This document shows positions 33,978 to 44,066 of a DNA stretch of 64,000 nt, piece by piece. Both the position numbers and the translations under genes were made by a program. The notes under the pieces are model-generated. The model saw only the letters and a list, made by a program, of their open reading frames with translations, was not told the origin of the DNA and made no database searches. Each line of letters begins with the position of its first letter. Within the stretch, counting starts at the first letter, position 1. Where the stretch lies: the NCBI GenBank assembly GCA_946807835.1, contig OX327690.1, positions 12,186,501 through 12,250,500 of the forward strand, read 5' to 3'. The DNA comes from Ailanthus altissimus. Lineage: Eukaryota; Streptophyta; Magnoliopsida; Sapindales; Simaroubaceae.

Positions 33978-35352
33978 ATGATAGACACACTTGTAGCAGA
34001 GGAAGCTTATAAAAATCATGGCTCTGATTCTTTGAAAAACCTTCTCAATTTTGATTTTGAAAAATTGTATTATCCTGATGTAACAACTGATGTGTTTAGT
34101 ATTTTTGACTCACAGGATAAAGGGACTCGATTTTGGCAGCCACTCTTTGAAGAGTTGCCACGAGAGAGGGAGAAACCAAAACCATCAAACCTCGAGACAC
34201 CACAAGTTGAGTTTTCTCCACTGCCCAAAGGTTTGAAACACGCATTCTTGGGACCAAGTGATACCTTTTCTATCATTATTTCTTCTGAACTTAGTGCTGA
34301 ACAAGAGGAAAAATTGATAAAATTGTTAAAAGAACATAAGTCTGCACTAGGTTGGACCATAGCTGATATTAAAGGTATTTCTCCATTGATATACTCCCAT
34401 AAAATTCATTTAGAGGAAGGTGCCCAACGTCGTAGAGACCCACAAAGAAGACTTAACCCAACAATGAAAGAAGTAGTGAAGAAAGAGGTCTTGAAACTAT
34501 TAGATGCGGGTATAATCTACCCAATTTCTGATAGTCAATGGGTAAGTCCAACTCAAGTAGTTCCTAAGAAATCTGGGGTTATTGTTGTTGAAAATGAGAA
34601 TGTGATACCTGTTCCAACTAGGGTAGTAAGTGGTTGGAGAATGTGCATTGATTATAGAAAGTTAAACACAGCCACTAGGAAAGACTATTTTTCATTGCCT
34701 TTTATCGACCAAATTTTAGAACGTGTAGCTGGACATCCTTTTTATTGCTTTCTTGATGGGTATTCAGGGTATTACCAGATTGAGATACCTATAGAAGATC
34801 AAGAAAAAACCACTTTTACATGCCTTTTTGGTACTTATGCTTTTCGTAGAATGCCATTTGGATTATGTAATGCACCAGCTACTTTTCAGCGTTGTATGTT
34901 AAGTATTTTCTCTAATATGGTTGAAAAATGCATGGAAGTCTTTATGGATGATTTGACTATTTTTTATAATTCTTTTAATTTATGCCTACTTAACTTGAAA
35001 TTTGTTTTGAGTAGGTGTGAAAAAAAATGACTTGTGCTAAATCAGGAGAAATGTCATTTCATGGTATCGTCAGGAATCGTTTTGGGGCACATTGTATTTG
35101 AAAGAGTGATAGAGGTTGACAAGGAAAAAATTGAATTAATCTCTAAATTATCTACACCCAAAACGGTAAAAGATGTCCGATCCTTTCTTGGACACGCTGG
35201 CTTTTATAGAAGGTTTATACAAACTTTTTCTGCCATATCCAGACCATTGTGTAACCTTTTGCTAAAAGATGCAGAATTTACATGGACACAAGAGTGTGAG
35301 GAGGCATTCCGAACACTCATTGCCAAAATCACTACCACTCCTATCATGTAAT
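33978..35352 (+). pseudogene. G2 reverse transcriptase
   Basis: A 350-codon open frame (33978-35030) covers the linker and most of RT. RT blocks include LNPTMKEVVKKEVLKLLDAG, WRMCIDYRKLNTATRKDYFS, FLDGYSGYYQIEI, FGTYAFRRMPFGLCNAPATF and the catalytic EVFMDDLTIF at about 34936-34965. A stop at 35028-35030 breaks the frame. The next frame (35034-35351) has GHIVFERVIEVDKEKIELIS and VRSFLGHAGFYRRFIQTFS (thumb and connection). RT copies the genomic RNA into cDNA in the particle. Confidence 0.92.
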
Positions 35353-35760
35353 CACCGGATTAGGACCTCTTATTTGAAATTATGTGTGATGCAAGTATTT
35401 ATACTGTAGGAGCAGTTCTTGGGTAACGTAGGGAGGGAAAACCCTTTATTATTTATTATGCTAGTAGGACTTTGAATAATGCTCAAATGAATTACACTAC
35501 TACTAAAAAAGAACTACTAGCTGTTGTTTTTGCCTTAGATAACTTTCGTTCTTATTTGATTGGTTCACCTATTATTATTTTTACTGACCACGCAGCTCTT
35601 AAGTACCTTCTTTCTAAGAAGGATGCTAAAGCCCGTTTAATTAAGTGGATTCTTCTTTTGCAGGAATTTTATATAACCATCAAAGACAAGAAAGGCGTTG
35701 AAAATGTTATTGTTGATCATCTATCCCGCCTTGAGTTCACTGACTCCACTAATTTGTCAC
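35353..35760 (+). pseudogene. G2 RNase H
   Basis: RNase H starts with EIMCDAS at about 35378. A TAA at 35424-35426 lies where G1 has Gln (SQR). It continues at 35472 with [20 protein letters not shown], then [20 protein letters not shown], and ends near [10 protein letters not shown], the usual C-terminus before integrase in this family. Confidence 0.88.
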
Positions 35761-37112
35761 CCATTCGAGATGATTTTCCTGATGAACATCTTTTTGCTAT
35801 AAGCCAAATACCTTGGTATGCACATATCGTAAATTATTTGGTTTGTGGTGAACTTCCATCTGACTTGAGTGCACAAGATAAGCGTAAGTTCTTGGTTGAG
35901 GTACGTAATTTTTATTGGGATGATCCATATCTTTTCAAATACTGTCCTGACCAAATCATAAGACATTGCATTCCTGAAAGTGAAGTTTCTAGTGTCTTAA
36001 ATTTTTGCCATAGTGCTGCTTGTGGTGGCCATTTTTCTATGAAGAAGACAGCTGTGAAAATTTTACAGTGTAGTCTTTATTGGCCCACTTTGTTCAAAGA
36101 CACTAATAATTTTTGTCGTTCCTGTGAAAGATGTCAAAAGTTAGGTGCTTTATCTCGAAGAAATATGATGCCTCTTAACCCTATTCTTGTTATCGAGATA
36201 TTTAACTGTTGGGGTATCGATATTATGGGTCCTTTTCCCTCATCTTTTGGCTACCTTTACATCCTTTTGGCTGTTGACTATGTATCAAAATGGGTGGAGA
36301 CTGTAGCTTATCCTACTAATGATAATACAACTGTAGTAAAATTCTTAAAAGAAAATGTGTTATCTAGGTACGGTACGCCACGTGTCATCATTAGTGACCA
36401 AGGAACACATTTTTGTAATCATTCTTTTGAAGCTTTGATGCGCAGGTATGGTGTTCTTCACAAAGTTTTCACTGCATACCATCTACAGACAAATGGACAA
36501 GCCGAGCTAGCAAATAGAGAGGTTAAATAGATTTTGGAAAAGATGGTTAACCCGAATCGCAAAGATTGGTCTCTACGCCTTTCTGATGCATTATGGGCAT
36601 ATCGTACTGCATACAAAACCATCTTAGGAATGTCTCTATATTGGCTTGTTTATGGGAAAGCTTGCCATTTACCTGTTGAGCTAGAGTATAAAGCTTATTG
36701 GGCTGTCAAAGCCCTTAACTTTGATTTGAATGTTGCAGGTCTCTAGAAAAAGTTACAATTGTCAGAAATAGAAGAGTTACGAAATGACGCATATGACAAC
36801 TCCAGAATTTACAAAGCTAAAATGAAAGTAGCTCATGATAAACAGATCTCAAGGAAACACTTTGAGCCAAATCAACGGGTCTATCTTTATGATTCTTGAT
36901 TGCATTTACACCCTGAAAAGTTGAGATCTCAATGGACTGGTCCATTTATGGTAAGGCATATTTTTCCTAATGGTGCTGTTGAAATAGAGGACCCCACTGA
37001 TGGATGAACTTTCAAAGTGAATGGACAGCGGCTAAAAAGATATGTGGAAAAGGTAGACAACTCTATGTACCTAGGCGAGATCCCTCTTGTGGATCCTGTC
37101 TATCATGCTTGA
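35761..37112 (+). pseudogene. G2 integrase
   Basis: The zinc-binding module is at about 36005-36140 ([13 protein letters not shown], then CRSCERCQK). Catalytic residues are Asp in [10 protein letters not shown] (about 36211), Asp in IISDQGTHF (about 36393) and Glu in [14 protein letters not shown]. An in-frame TAG at 36528-36530 comes right after this block and is also present in G1. The rest continues at 36534-36746 and onward to a GPF-type module with QWTGPFMVRHIF at about 36930. The frame ends with TGA at 37110-37112. Integrase inserts the cDNA. Other stops near 36744 and 36897 are private to G2. Confidence 0.9.
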
Positions 37113-37236
37113 TCAGTGTGATTTTAGTTCCCAGTCAAGTGGCGGATACGGTACTCCATGACTATTAAAGTCAGTTTCTTAGTTCCCTAAAACCTGTCCC
37201 TCAAACTATGCATTCATCTCTTTTCTTTCTTTCAAA

Positions 37237-37784
37237 ATGGATCACATTCTTGCCAACCTTAAAAAATATTTTCCTTCATTGCCTCAAAATGCTCTACTTA
37301 AGATTTACAAAGCACGGTGTGAAAGATTAAGGCTATTGATGTTAGGTAATATCCTTGTAGATCTTCGTTGGTTAATTGAAGCCAAGGTTCGGTTATCTGG
37401 TGAGTTTATAAATGATTTTATTTCTTATATGCCTGGTCTTGGTAGAAGCTCTTATGCCAAAAGGCGACGAGCAAAAAGGTTACAAGTCTGTCATAAATGT
37501 GCTTGATGGAATTGTAACTGGAGTTGTCGTTCTTTAGGATTTGCATCTAGAAATCGAGAAGACAAAATTCAATTCATTAAAGATGGACTGAGTAAGGAGT
37601 CTTTGGATGATATCCTATTGACTCTTGAGACGCATCCCTGTGGGCTCATGCAATGTGAACTTCTCAATTTATGGAACAAATTCAAAAATGAACATCAACG
37701 GTATAGTCTTAGGAATCTGACTATAAAAGACCCTATTTGCCAATTATAAGAAAATTGGATGGGAAGCTTATCCCCGACCCATAG
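37237..37784 (+). pseudogene. G2 copy of the basic cysteine-rich (viral NABP-like) ORF
   Basis: The ORF starts at ATG 37237 (MDHILANLKKYFPSLPQ) and runs 89 codons to a TGA at 37504-37506 where the G1 copy has an Arg codon. Sequence homologous to the G1 protein continues to 37784, with a one-base loss near 37745. Residues about 68-87 hold a basic block, GRSSYAKRRRAKRLQ, followed by a cysteine cluster beginning VCHKC. This layout resembles the nucleic-acid-binding, silencing-suppressor-type proteins of carlaviruses and relatives. It lies 124 bp after the integrase stop and 315 bp before the LOG-like ORF. Homology to a viral protein is by motif only; it could be an unrelated zinc-binding protein. 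Confidence 0.6.
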
Positions 37785-38038
37785 AGGGCGTTTAAGCCGT
37801 TACTGGACGTAAAACCAGAGGAAGATGTGAGCCACAATCACAACTACTTGTAAATACATGTGTTTTAATTTCAAAGTTTATTTTAAGAATAGTATGGCTA
37901 CTCATGTAGATGTCTTAAATTCAAATCTTTTTGTTCAATAATGCATGTGGGTCATTATGTTTAAATTTTTGTGTTTTATTTTTAACTCTCTTTTGACAAA
38001 CTGTCGGGTTACCATAATCATTGTTATCATTTGGTACT

Positions 38039-38047
38039 CTATAAATA
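38039..38047 (+). promoter_or_regulatory. TATA box upstream of the G2 LOG-like ORF
   Basis: CTATAAATA lies 53 bp before the degraded start codon. The G1 copy has the same box at 44015-44023. Retention in both copies supports an internal promoter, though this is only inferred. Confidence 0.45.
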
Positions 38048-38099
38048 CAATACATCATTGTCTTCATTTTCATATATTGAGATAAAGGTGAGTGTAAAT

Positions 38100-38747
38100 A
38101 CGGAGGAAACCCTAGTTCAACAAATTCGAAATATATGTGTATTATGTGGATCTAGTCCTGGAGAGAGTAAAGTGTTTGTAGAGGCAGCAAACAATCTAGG
38201 AAAAGCATTAGCTATAAGAAAAATTCATTTAATTTATGAAGGGGGTAGCCTTGGGTTAATGGGGTGTGTGTCAACAGCTGCACATTTAGGAGGAAGTCAA
38301 GTTTTAGGTATTATTCTTACAGCTTTAGCCGTGGAAAATCTGACCGGGAAAACAATAGGGGAAGAATTAGGAGTCTCATCCATGCATGAACATATAGCTA
38401 GAATGCTTTGTAATGCAGACGCTTTTATTGCTTTATCAGGTGGTTTTGGTACCTTGGAAGAAATTTTTCAAATTGTCTCCTGGACCCAACTGAATATCCA
38501 TTGAAAACCCATAGGTTTGTTGAATATTAATAACTATTTTGATTGCTTACTTTGTTTTCTTGATCAAGCTGTGGAACAGAATTTTATTTCACATTCGGCA
38601 CGACAGATCTTGGTTTCTGCTACTAAGACGGATGAATTGATTATCAAATTACAGGCAGTTAACTACGAACCTGACCCAGCAATAACTCGGATCTATTGGT
38701 CAGTGGGCCTTAACAAGCGAAAATTGGATCTGACATTTCGTTTGTAA
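38100..38747 (+). pseudogene. G2 copy of the LOG-like cytokinin phosphoribohydrolase
   Basis: This region aligns codon for codon with the intact G1 copy (648 bp in both, no indels). The start ATG is changed to ACG at 38100. A TGA at 38502-38504 replaces an Arg codon after WTQLNIH. Two key motifs are damaged: the nucleotide-binding loop reads YEGGSLGLMG instead of YGGGS, and the catalytic motif reads LSGGFGTLEE instead of LPGGFGTLEE. LOG enzymes cleave cytokinin riboside 5'-monophosphates to active free-base cytokinins in the cytosol. This copy is probably inactive. Confidence 0.85.
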
Positions 38748-40113
38748 ATTTTTCTTTGTTTTATTTATTTATCAGCATCATCATTTTAGTTTATATTTGC
38801 TTAAGTGTCTCTCAGGTTTATTTCTTTCAAATAACTGGCGTTTCAGGTAATGTCTCATATAATTTATCTCTTTCAATTTAAACATTGAAGACAATGTTTC
38901 ATCTGGTTTGGGGGAGGATAGTAGACACAAGTCGTACTTTAAAAAAAGAAAAGTTGTGGTTCGATACTTGATTAAAATGGCAGAGTAAAGAGTTTATTCT
39001 TGAACTCTTGAGACGCATTCTAGGTCAAGTTAAAATGGCAGAGAAAGGAGTTTTAGTTCTAACTTTTGAAACGCATTTTAACTAACTTTTTGTTGTTGTG
39101 TTTTATGTTTCATGTATTGTTGTTTATTGCTTGTAGTCTTGGTAATTCTTGTATAAAAGAATTTTCTTTTCTGCCTAGGTATGATTTCCCAATTGTTTAG
39201 GTTAAGTCACTGTTTCTATTTAGGTTACTAAAAAATGACTTCCAAAATATTTTTGAGCACAATGCTAAGCCTTGTGGTAAGACGGATGATTCAATTTATA
39301 TAGCCAAGGGAATTTCCATGTTTAAGCATATAGTTTTCTAATCTCACATATATTTTGTGAGTAAGCGGGAAAGGTTGAGAAAACAGCTTATGAACCTTCA
39401 TTGATCCTTAAATTGGTTAAGTTTTGTTTAGATTGATATTATTTGAATTAAGGGATAAGTTGGTTGCATTTGTGTATAATATAATTTGGTGAGAAACCTT
39501 TGTAATACTTCCTTGTATTCTTCAAAAAAACAAAAGAAGCAAAATACCAAAAAAATTAAAAAAATTAAAAAACAATTTTTAAAAAAAAAGAGAAGAATCA
39601 ACTCAGTTTAATAAAGTCTTTATCCAATTTTAGAAGACAAATATTTTGTAAAGTAGTTTTCTCACCAAGTTATATTTGTATTATTCTCACAAGCCAATTG
39701 AAATTCTAAAGTTGGCGTATGATAGGAATAATTGATTTTTAAACAAATGATTTTCCTATCTTTGGATCAATGTTAGTTTATATGTCTGTCCTTAAAATTG
39801 ACTTTTTCTTGAGTGCTTAACTGATTTTCAACTCTATAAGAGAAGTCCTAACCTTTTAAACAGTCATACACTTGTAAGGATATGGAGTTGAGGCTTTTAC
39901 TTGGAGAAATTCTCAAGGCTATATCTATTGTGGTTTGTGGTCAGATGGTTATGGCTTAGTTTACATATACACAAATTTTGGAAGTTGTAATTGAAAAAAC
40001 CATGATAGCAACAGTGATCTTGAATTGACATTTTATTTGAAATGCTTAAGTAGTTTTGCATATTCTATTTACGCTTGAATTGCTAGAGACTAGCAATAAG
40101 CTGGTTGGGGGCT
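38748..40113 (+). other. G2 3' non-coding region with polypurine tracts
   Basis: No ORF is supported. An imperfect palindrome ACATTGAAGACAATGT (38882-38897) is followed by the purine-rich GGTTTGGGGGAGGA at about 38906, a block common in Athila/Tat 3' regions. Two related ~65-bp segments with AAAATGGCAGAG and AACGCATT follow at 38970-39080. An A-rich stretch lies at 39520-39590. The element's own polypurine tract, GCTGGTTGGGGGCTG, ends at 40113 against the 3' LTR. Confidence 0.7.
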
Positions 40114-41665
40114 GTGATGAACACATGAAAATGCATATTTGTTAAAAGATTCAGTCACCATTTAATGTCACTAATTTTAGCATTTTCTGTATTTTTAGCT
40201 TGAAATAAAGTGTTCTCCTTAAATTGTGATTAATGAATGTTATTTGGACAGGGTTAGGTAAAATAGATATAACTCTCAATGTAAAAATTGAAATGAAGAA
40301 ATTCTTGAACCTAGTGCAACATGACTCAATCTTACACAAATTTGAAGAATAGGGGAAAAGCCAAATCCAACATGTTATAGGCCAAAAAGTGAGATACTAT
40401 AGAGACGGGCTACAACTTCTGCCCAGCTTGACTTAACTCACGTATTTAGATCGTATCTCACAAAATACGTACTCAATTGGTATAATGCTTGAAGCTGTAA
40501 AATGCAAACTTAATTATCAACAACTCTTGATGATAAAGTCTAAATCAGCCGTTATCATGGACCAAATTGCATTGCAAGTGGGTAAAAGGGTTGTTGGCCG
40601 AAATTTGATGTATCTTTGGAAGTTTGCTCATATATCATTGGATACTCATCCAATTTGTGCAAACTCAGTGCCTATGGAAAGAAGAGACAAAATTCTACAA
40701 CTTTTATGTCAGTCATAGAGGCTACATCAGTCATTTACATTATCAAAAACATGCTGCAAGTGGATGAATGAGTTATTGGCCTAAAATTATTAAAGATTGA
40801 TGTCATTCATGACATATTGCCATTCATTGCCTATATAAGGAGACTCTTAGGACATTTTTAACATTGGATAATTCTCTCTTATTTTTTTCTCATTAACATG
40901 TATTGTAATTTAGGCTAGAGTTCTTGGCAAGGCTAAGAGATGAACTTTTATGTGTAATAAGTCTACTTCTATGCTTTGATTCGTTGTCAAGAGCTACAAA
41001 TATTTGTAAGTTTGGTTTTGATTAAACTCTTATCTATTTTATTTTCTGTAATCCAAAGGTTATAATTCTCATGTCTCATATATGTTCATTCATGCTTTTC
41101 TTATGTGATTTTTATTGAATTATAATTGTTACTGGTTACATTGTTTTATATGTTAATCTTTTACTGCAGCATTGTCAAATTGATATATTGTCGATCTTGG
41201 ATAACATGTAAGGGCAATAAATGTTTGATATTCAAGTTGATCTTTTACTGCAATATTGTCAAAATGATATATTGTCAATCTTAGATAACTTGTATAAATG
41301 AACATGATGTGTGTTAATGCTTGCAAAGAGTTTAATTACATCAAATACATGTGTTATCAAATGTGCTATATTTTACATATCTTCTGATTGATTATTTGGG
41401 ATGTGAAACTTTCAATTGAGTTATAAGTATTGAATCAAAGTGTAGAGTAGATTTATAAAGTATAATTGTGATTCTCAAAGTCTTGCTTAAATCATCATAA
41501 GATATTTTCTTCAATTCATAGACAATTTCATCTCATCAATCTATTTTTATCCTTTGCTGCCTCTTTAATATTTTACTTCACCAATCTATTTTGCCAAGAG
41601 CTTCCTCTTGGGATCGACACCTCAATCTATACTGCGATAGCCGCGTTATATTTTAAACGTAAACA
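40114..41665 (+). mobile_element. G2 3' LTR (1552 bp)
   Basis: It starts TGATGAACACATG after the polypurine tract and ends ACGTAAACA at 41665. It is nearly identical to the 5' LTR, with a TATATAAGG box at 40832-40840. The target duplication CTTGT follows. Confidence 0.95.
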
Positions 41666-41670
41666 CTTGT

Positions 41671-42965
41671 TACGCACATATTGAAAATTATTTAGTTTGT
41701 GGTGAACTTCCATCTAACTGGAGTGCACAAGATAAGCGTATGTTCTTGGTTGAGGTACGTAATTTTTATTGGGATGATTTACATCTTTTCAAATACTGCC
41801 CTATCCAAATTATGAGATGTTGCATTCCTGAAAGTAAAGTCTCTAGTGTCTTAAATTGTTATCATAGTAGTACTTGTGGCGGTCATTTTTCTATGAAGAA
41901 GACAGTTGCAAAAATGTTACAATGTGGTCTTTACTAGCCTACTTTGTTCAAAGAAACTAATAATTTTTATCGTTCTTATTAAAGATGTCAAAAGTTAGGT
42001 ACTTTATCTTGAAGACATATGATGCCTCTTAACCCTATGCTTGTTATTAAGATATTTGATTGTTAGGGTATCGATTTTATAGGTCATTTTCCCTCATCTT
42101 CTGGCTACCTTTACATCCTTCTAGCTGTTGACTATGTATCAAAATGGGTGGAGGCTGTAGCTTGTCGTACTAATGATAATACAACTGTGGTAAAATTCTA
42201 AAAAAGAAAATGTGTTATCTAGGTACGGTATGCCACGTGTCATCATTAGTGACCAAGGAACACATTTCTGTAATAGTTCTTTTAACATTTTGATGCGCAG
42301 GTATGATATTCTTCACAATGTTTCCACTGCATACCATCCACAGATAAATGGACAAGTCGAGCTAGCAAATACAGAGGTTAAATAGATTTTGGAAATGACG
42401 ATTAACCCAAATTGTAAAGATTGGTCTCTACACCTTTCTGATGCAATGGGCATATTGCACTGCATACAAAATCATCTTAGGAATGTCTCTATATCGGCTT
42501 GTTTATAGGAAAGCTTTTCATTTACCTGTTGAGCTAGAGCATAAAGCTTATTGGGCTGTCAAAGCCCTTAACTTTGATTTGAGTGCTGCAGGTCTTCAGA
42601 GAAAGTTACAATTGTTAGAAATAGAAGAGCTATGAAATGATGTATATGACAACTCCAGAATTTAAAAAGCTAAAATGAAAGTAGTTCATGACAAACAGAT
42701 CTCAAGGAAACACTTTAAGCCAAATCAACAGGACTATCTTTATAATTCTCAATTACATTTACACCCTGAAAAGTTGAGATCTCAATAGACTAGTCCATTT
42801 ATAGTAAGGCACGTTTTTCTTAATGGTGCTGTAAAAATTGAGGACCCCACTAATGGGCGAACTTTTAAAGTGAATGGACAGTGGCTGAAAAGTTATGTGA
42901 AAAATGTAGATCACTCTATGTACCTAGATGAGATCCCTCTTGTGGATCATGTCTATCATACTTGA
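41671..42965 (+). pseudogene. G1 integrase, continued after the G2 insertion
   Basis: G1 resumes at TACGCACATATTG and runs through integrase. The zinc-binding module contains [17 protein letters not shown]. Asp positions survive in YRCIDF-like (about 42068) and [10 protein letters not shown] (about 42245). The Glu block reads QINGQVELANTEVK followed by TAG at 42383-42385, the same stop as in G2. The continuation has [14 protein letters not shown] at about 42460 and a GPF-type module. The frame ends with TGA at 42963-42965. Private stops are at about 41935 and 41979, so it is inactive. Confidence 0.88.
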
Positions 42966-42969
42966 TCAG

Positions 42970-43094
42970 GTTCAATCTATCTGTACCATATTTTATATTT
43001 TGTCTATATTTTATATTTTGACTTTTTATTTTGCTTTTATTTTCTTTTATATTTTTATTTACTTTATTTTCTTCTTTTTCTTTTTTTTCTTCAG
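42970..43094 (+). other. 125-bp GT-AG intron-like segment, absent from G2
   Basis: G1 reads CTTGATCAG then GTTCAATCTATC ... TTTTTTTCTTCAG then TGTGATTTTA. G2 at 37109-37131 reads CTTGATCAG directly followed by TGTGATTTTA. The extra 125 bp begin with GT and end with AG. They are AT-rich and close with a long pyrimidine tract, as plant introns do. It starts 5 bp after the integrase stop and ends 120 bp before the cysteine-rich ORF. Confidence 0.8.
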
Positions 43095-43214
43095 TGTGAT
43101 TTTATTTTCCAGTCAAGTGGCAGATACAGTACTCTGTGAGTATTAAAGTCTGTTTCTCAGTTCCCTAAAAATTGTCCCTCAAACTGTGCATTCATCTAGT
43201 TTCTTTCTTTCAAA

Positions 43215-43762
43215 ATGGATCGCATTCTTGTCAACCTTAAAAAATACTTTCCTTCATTGCCTCAAATGCTCTACTTAAGATTTACAAAGCACGGTGTGAA
43301 AGACTAAGGCTATTGATATTGAGTAATATCCCTGTGGATATTTGTTGGTTAATCAAAGCCAATGTTCGATTATCTGGTGAGTCTATAAATAATTTTGTTT
43401 CTTTTATGTCTAGTCTTAGAATAAGCTCTTATGCCAAAAGGCGACGAGTAAAGAGATTACAAGTCTGTCATAAATGTGCTCGATTGAATTGTAACCAGAG
43501 TTGTCGTTCTTTAGGATTTGCATCTAGAAATCAAGAAGACAAAATTCAATTCATTAAGGATAGACTGAGTAAGGAACCTTTGGATGATATCCTATTGACT
43601 CTTGAGACGCATCCCTATGGGCTGGTTCAACGTGAACTTCTCAATTTATGGAATAAATTCAAAAATGAACATCAACGGTATAGACTTGGGAATCTAACTC
43701 TAAAAGACTCTGTTTGCCAATTTATAGGAAAATTGGATGGGAAGCGTATCCCCGACCAATAA
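43215..43762 (+). pseudogene. G1 copy of the basic cysteine-rich (viral NABP-like) ORF, one frameshift
   Basis: The ORF starts at ATG 43215 (MDRILVNLKKYFPSLPQ). It loses one base in an A run near 43266, and is then open from about 43270 to a TAA at 43760-43762. Without the slip it would be about 182 aa. In order, it has a helical N-terminus, a basic block SSYAKRRRVKRLQ, a Cys4 cluster VCHKCARLNCNQSC (C-X2-C-X4-C-X3-C), then an acidic/hydrophobic C-terminus with KDRLSKEPLDDILLTLETHP. The basic block placed directly before the cysteines resembles carlavirus-type nucleic-acid-binding proteins, some of which suppress RNA silencing. The C-terminal half has no match I recognise. Confidence 0.65.
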
Positions 43763-44014
43763 AGAGCGTTTAAGCCTTTACTAAACGTAAAACCAGAGAA
43801 AGATGTGAGCCACAATCACAACTACCTGTAAATACATATGTTTTAATTTCAAAATTTTTTTATGAATAATAAGGCTACTCATATAAATGTCTTAAATTCA
43901 AATCTTTTGGTTAAATAATGCATATGGGTCCTTATGTTTAAATTTTTTGTTTTATTTTTAAATCTCTTCTGACAAATTGTCGGGTTACCAAAATCGTTGT
44001 TATCATTTGGTACT

Positions 44015-44023
44015 CTATAAATA
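44015..44023 (+). promoter_or_regulatory. TATA box upstream of the G1 LOG-like ORF
   Basis: CTATAAATA lies 43 bp before the ATG at 44067 and is shared with G2. The spacing would put transcription start just before the ORF. It is a candidate for LTR-independent expression. Confidence 0.45.
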
Positions 44024-44066
44024 CAGCACCTCATTTTCTTCATTTTCATATATTGAGATAAAGGAT

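Larger units (their letters stand above)
29367..41665 (+). mobile_element. Complete Athila-like Ty3/gypsy element G2 (12.3 kb)
   Basis: G2 is full length: 5' LTR 29367-30908, tRNA-Asp-type primer site, gag, protease, RT, RNase H and integrase, then a cysteine-rich ORF and a LOG-like ORF, a long 3' region, polypurine tract and 3' LTR 40114-41665. It is flanked by CTTGA (29362-29366) and CTTGT (41666-41670), a 5-bp target duplication with one change. Removing it reconnects G1 at CCAAATACCTT and TACGCACATATTG, the same junction that is continuous inside G2 at about 35810. The protease-RT-integrase order and tRNA-Asp primer put it in the Athila lineage. Every ORF has stops, so it is not autonomous. 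Confidence 0.95.
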
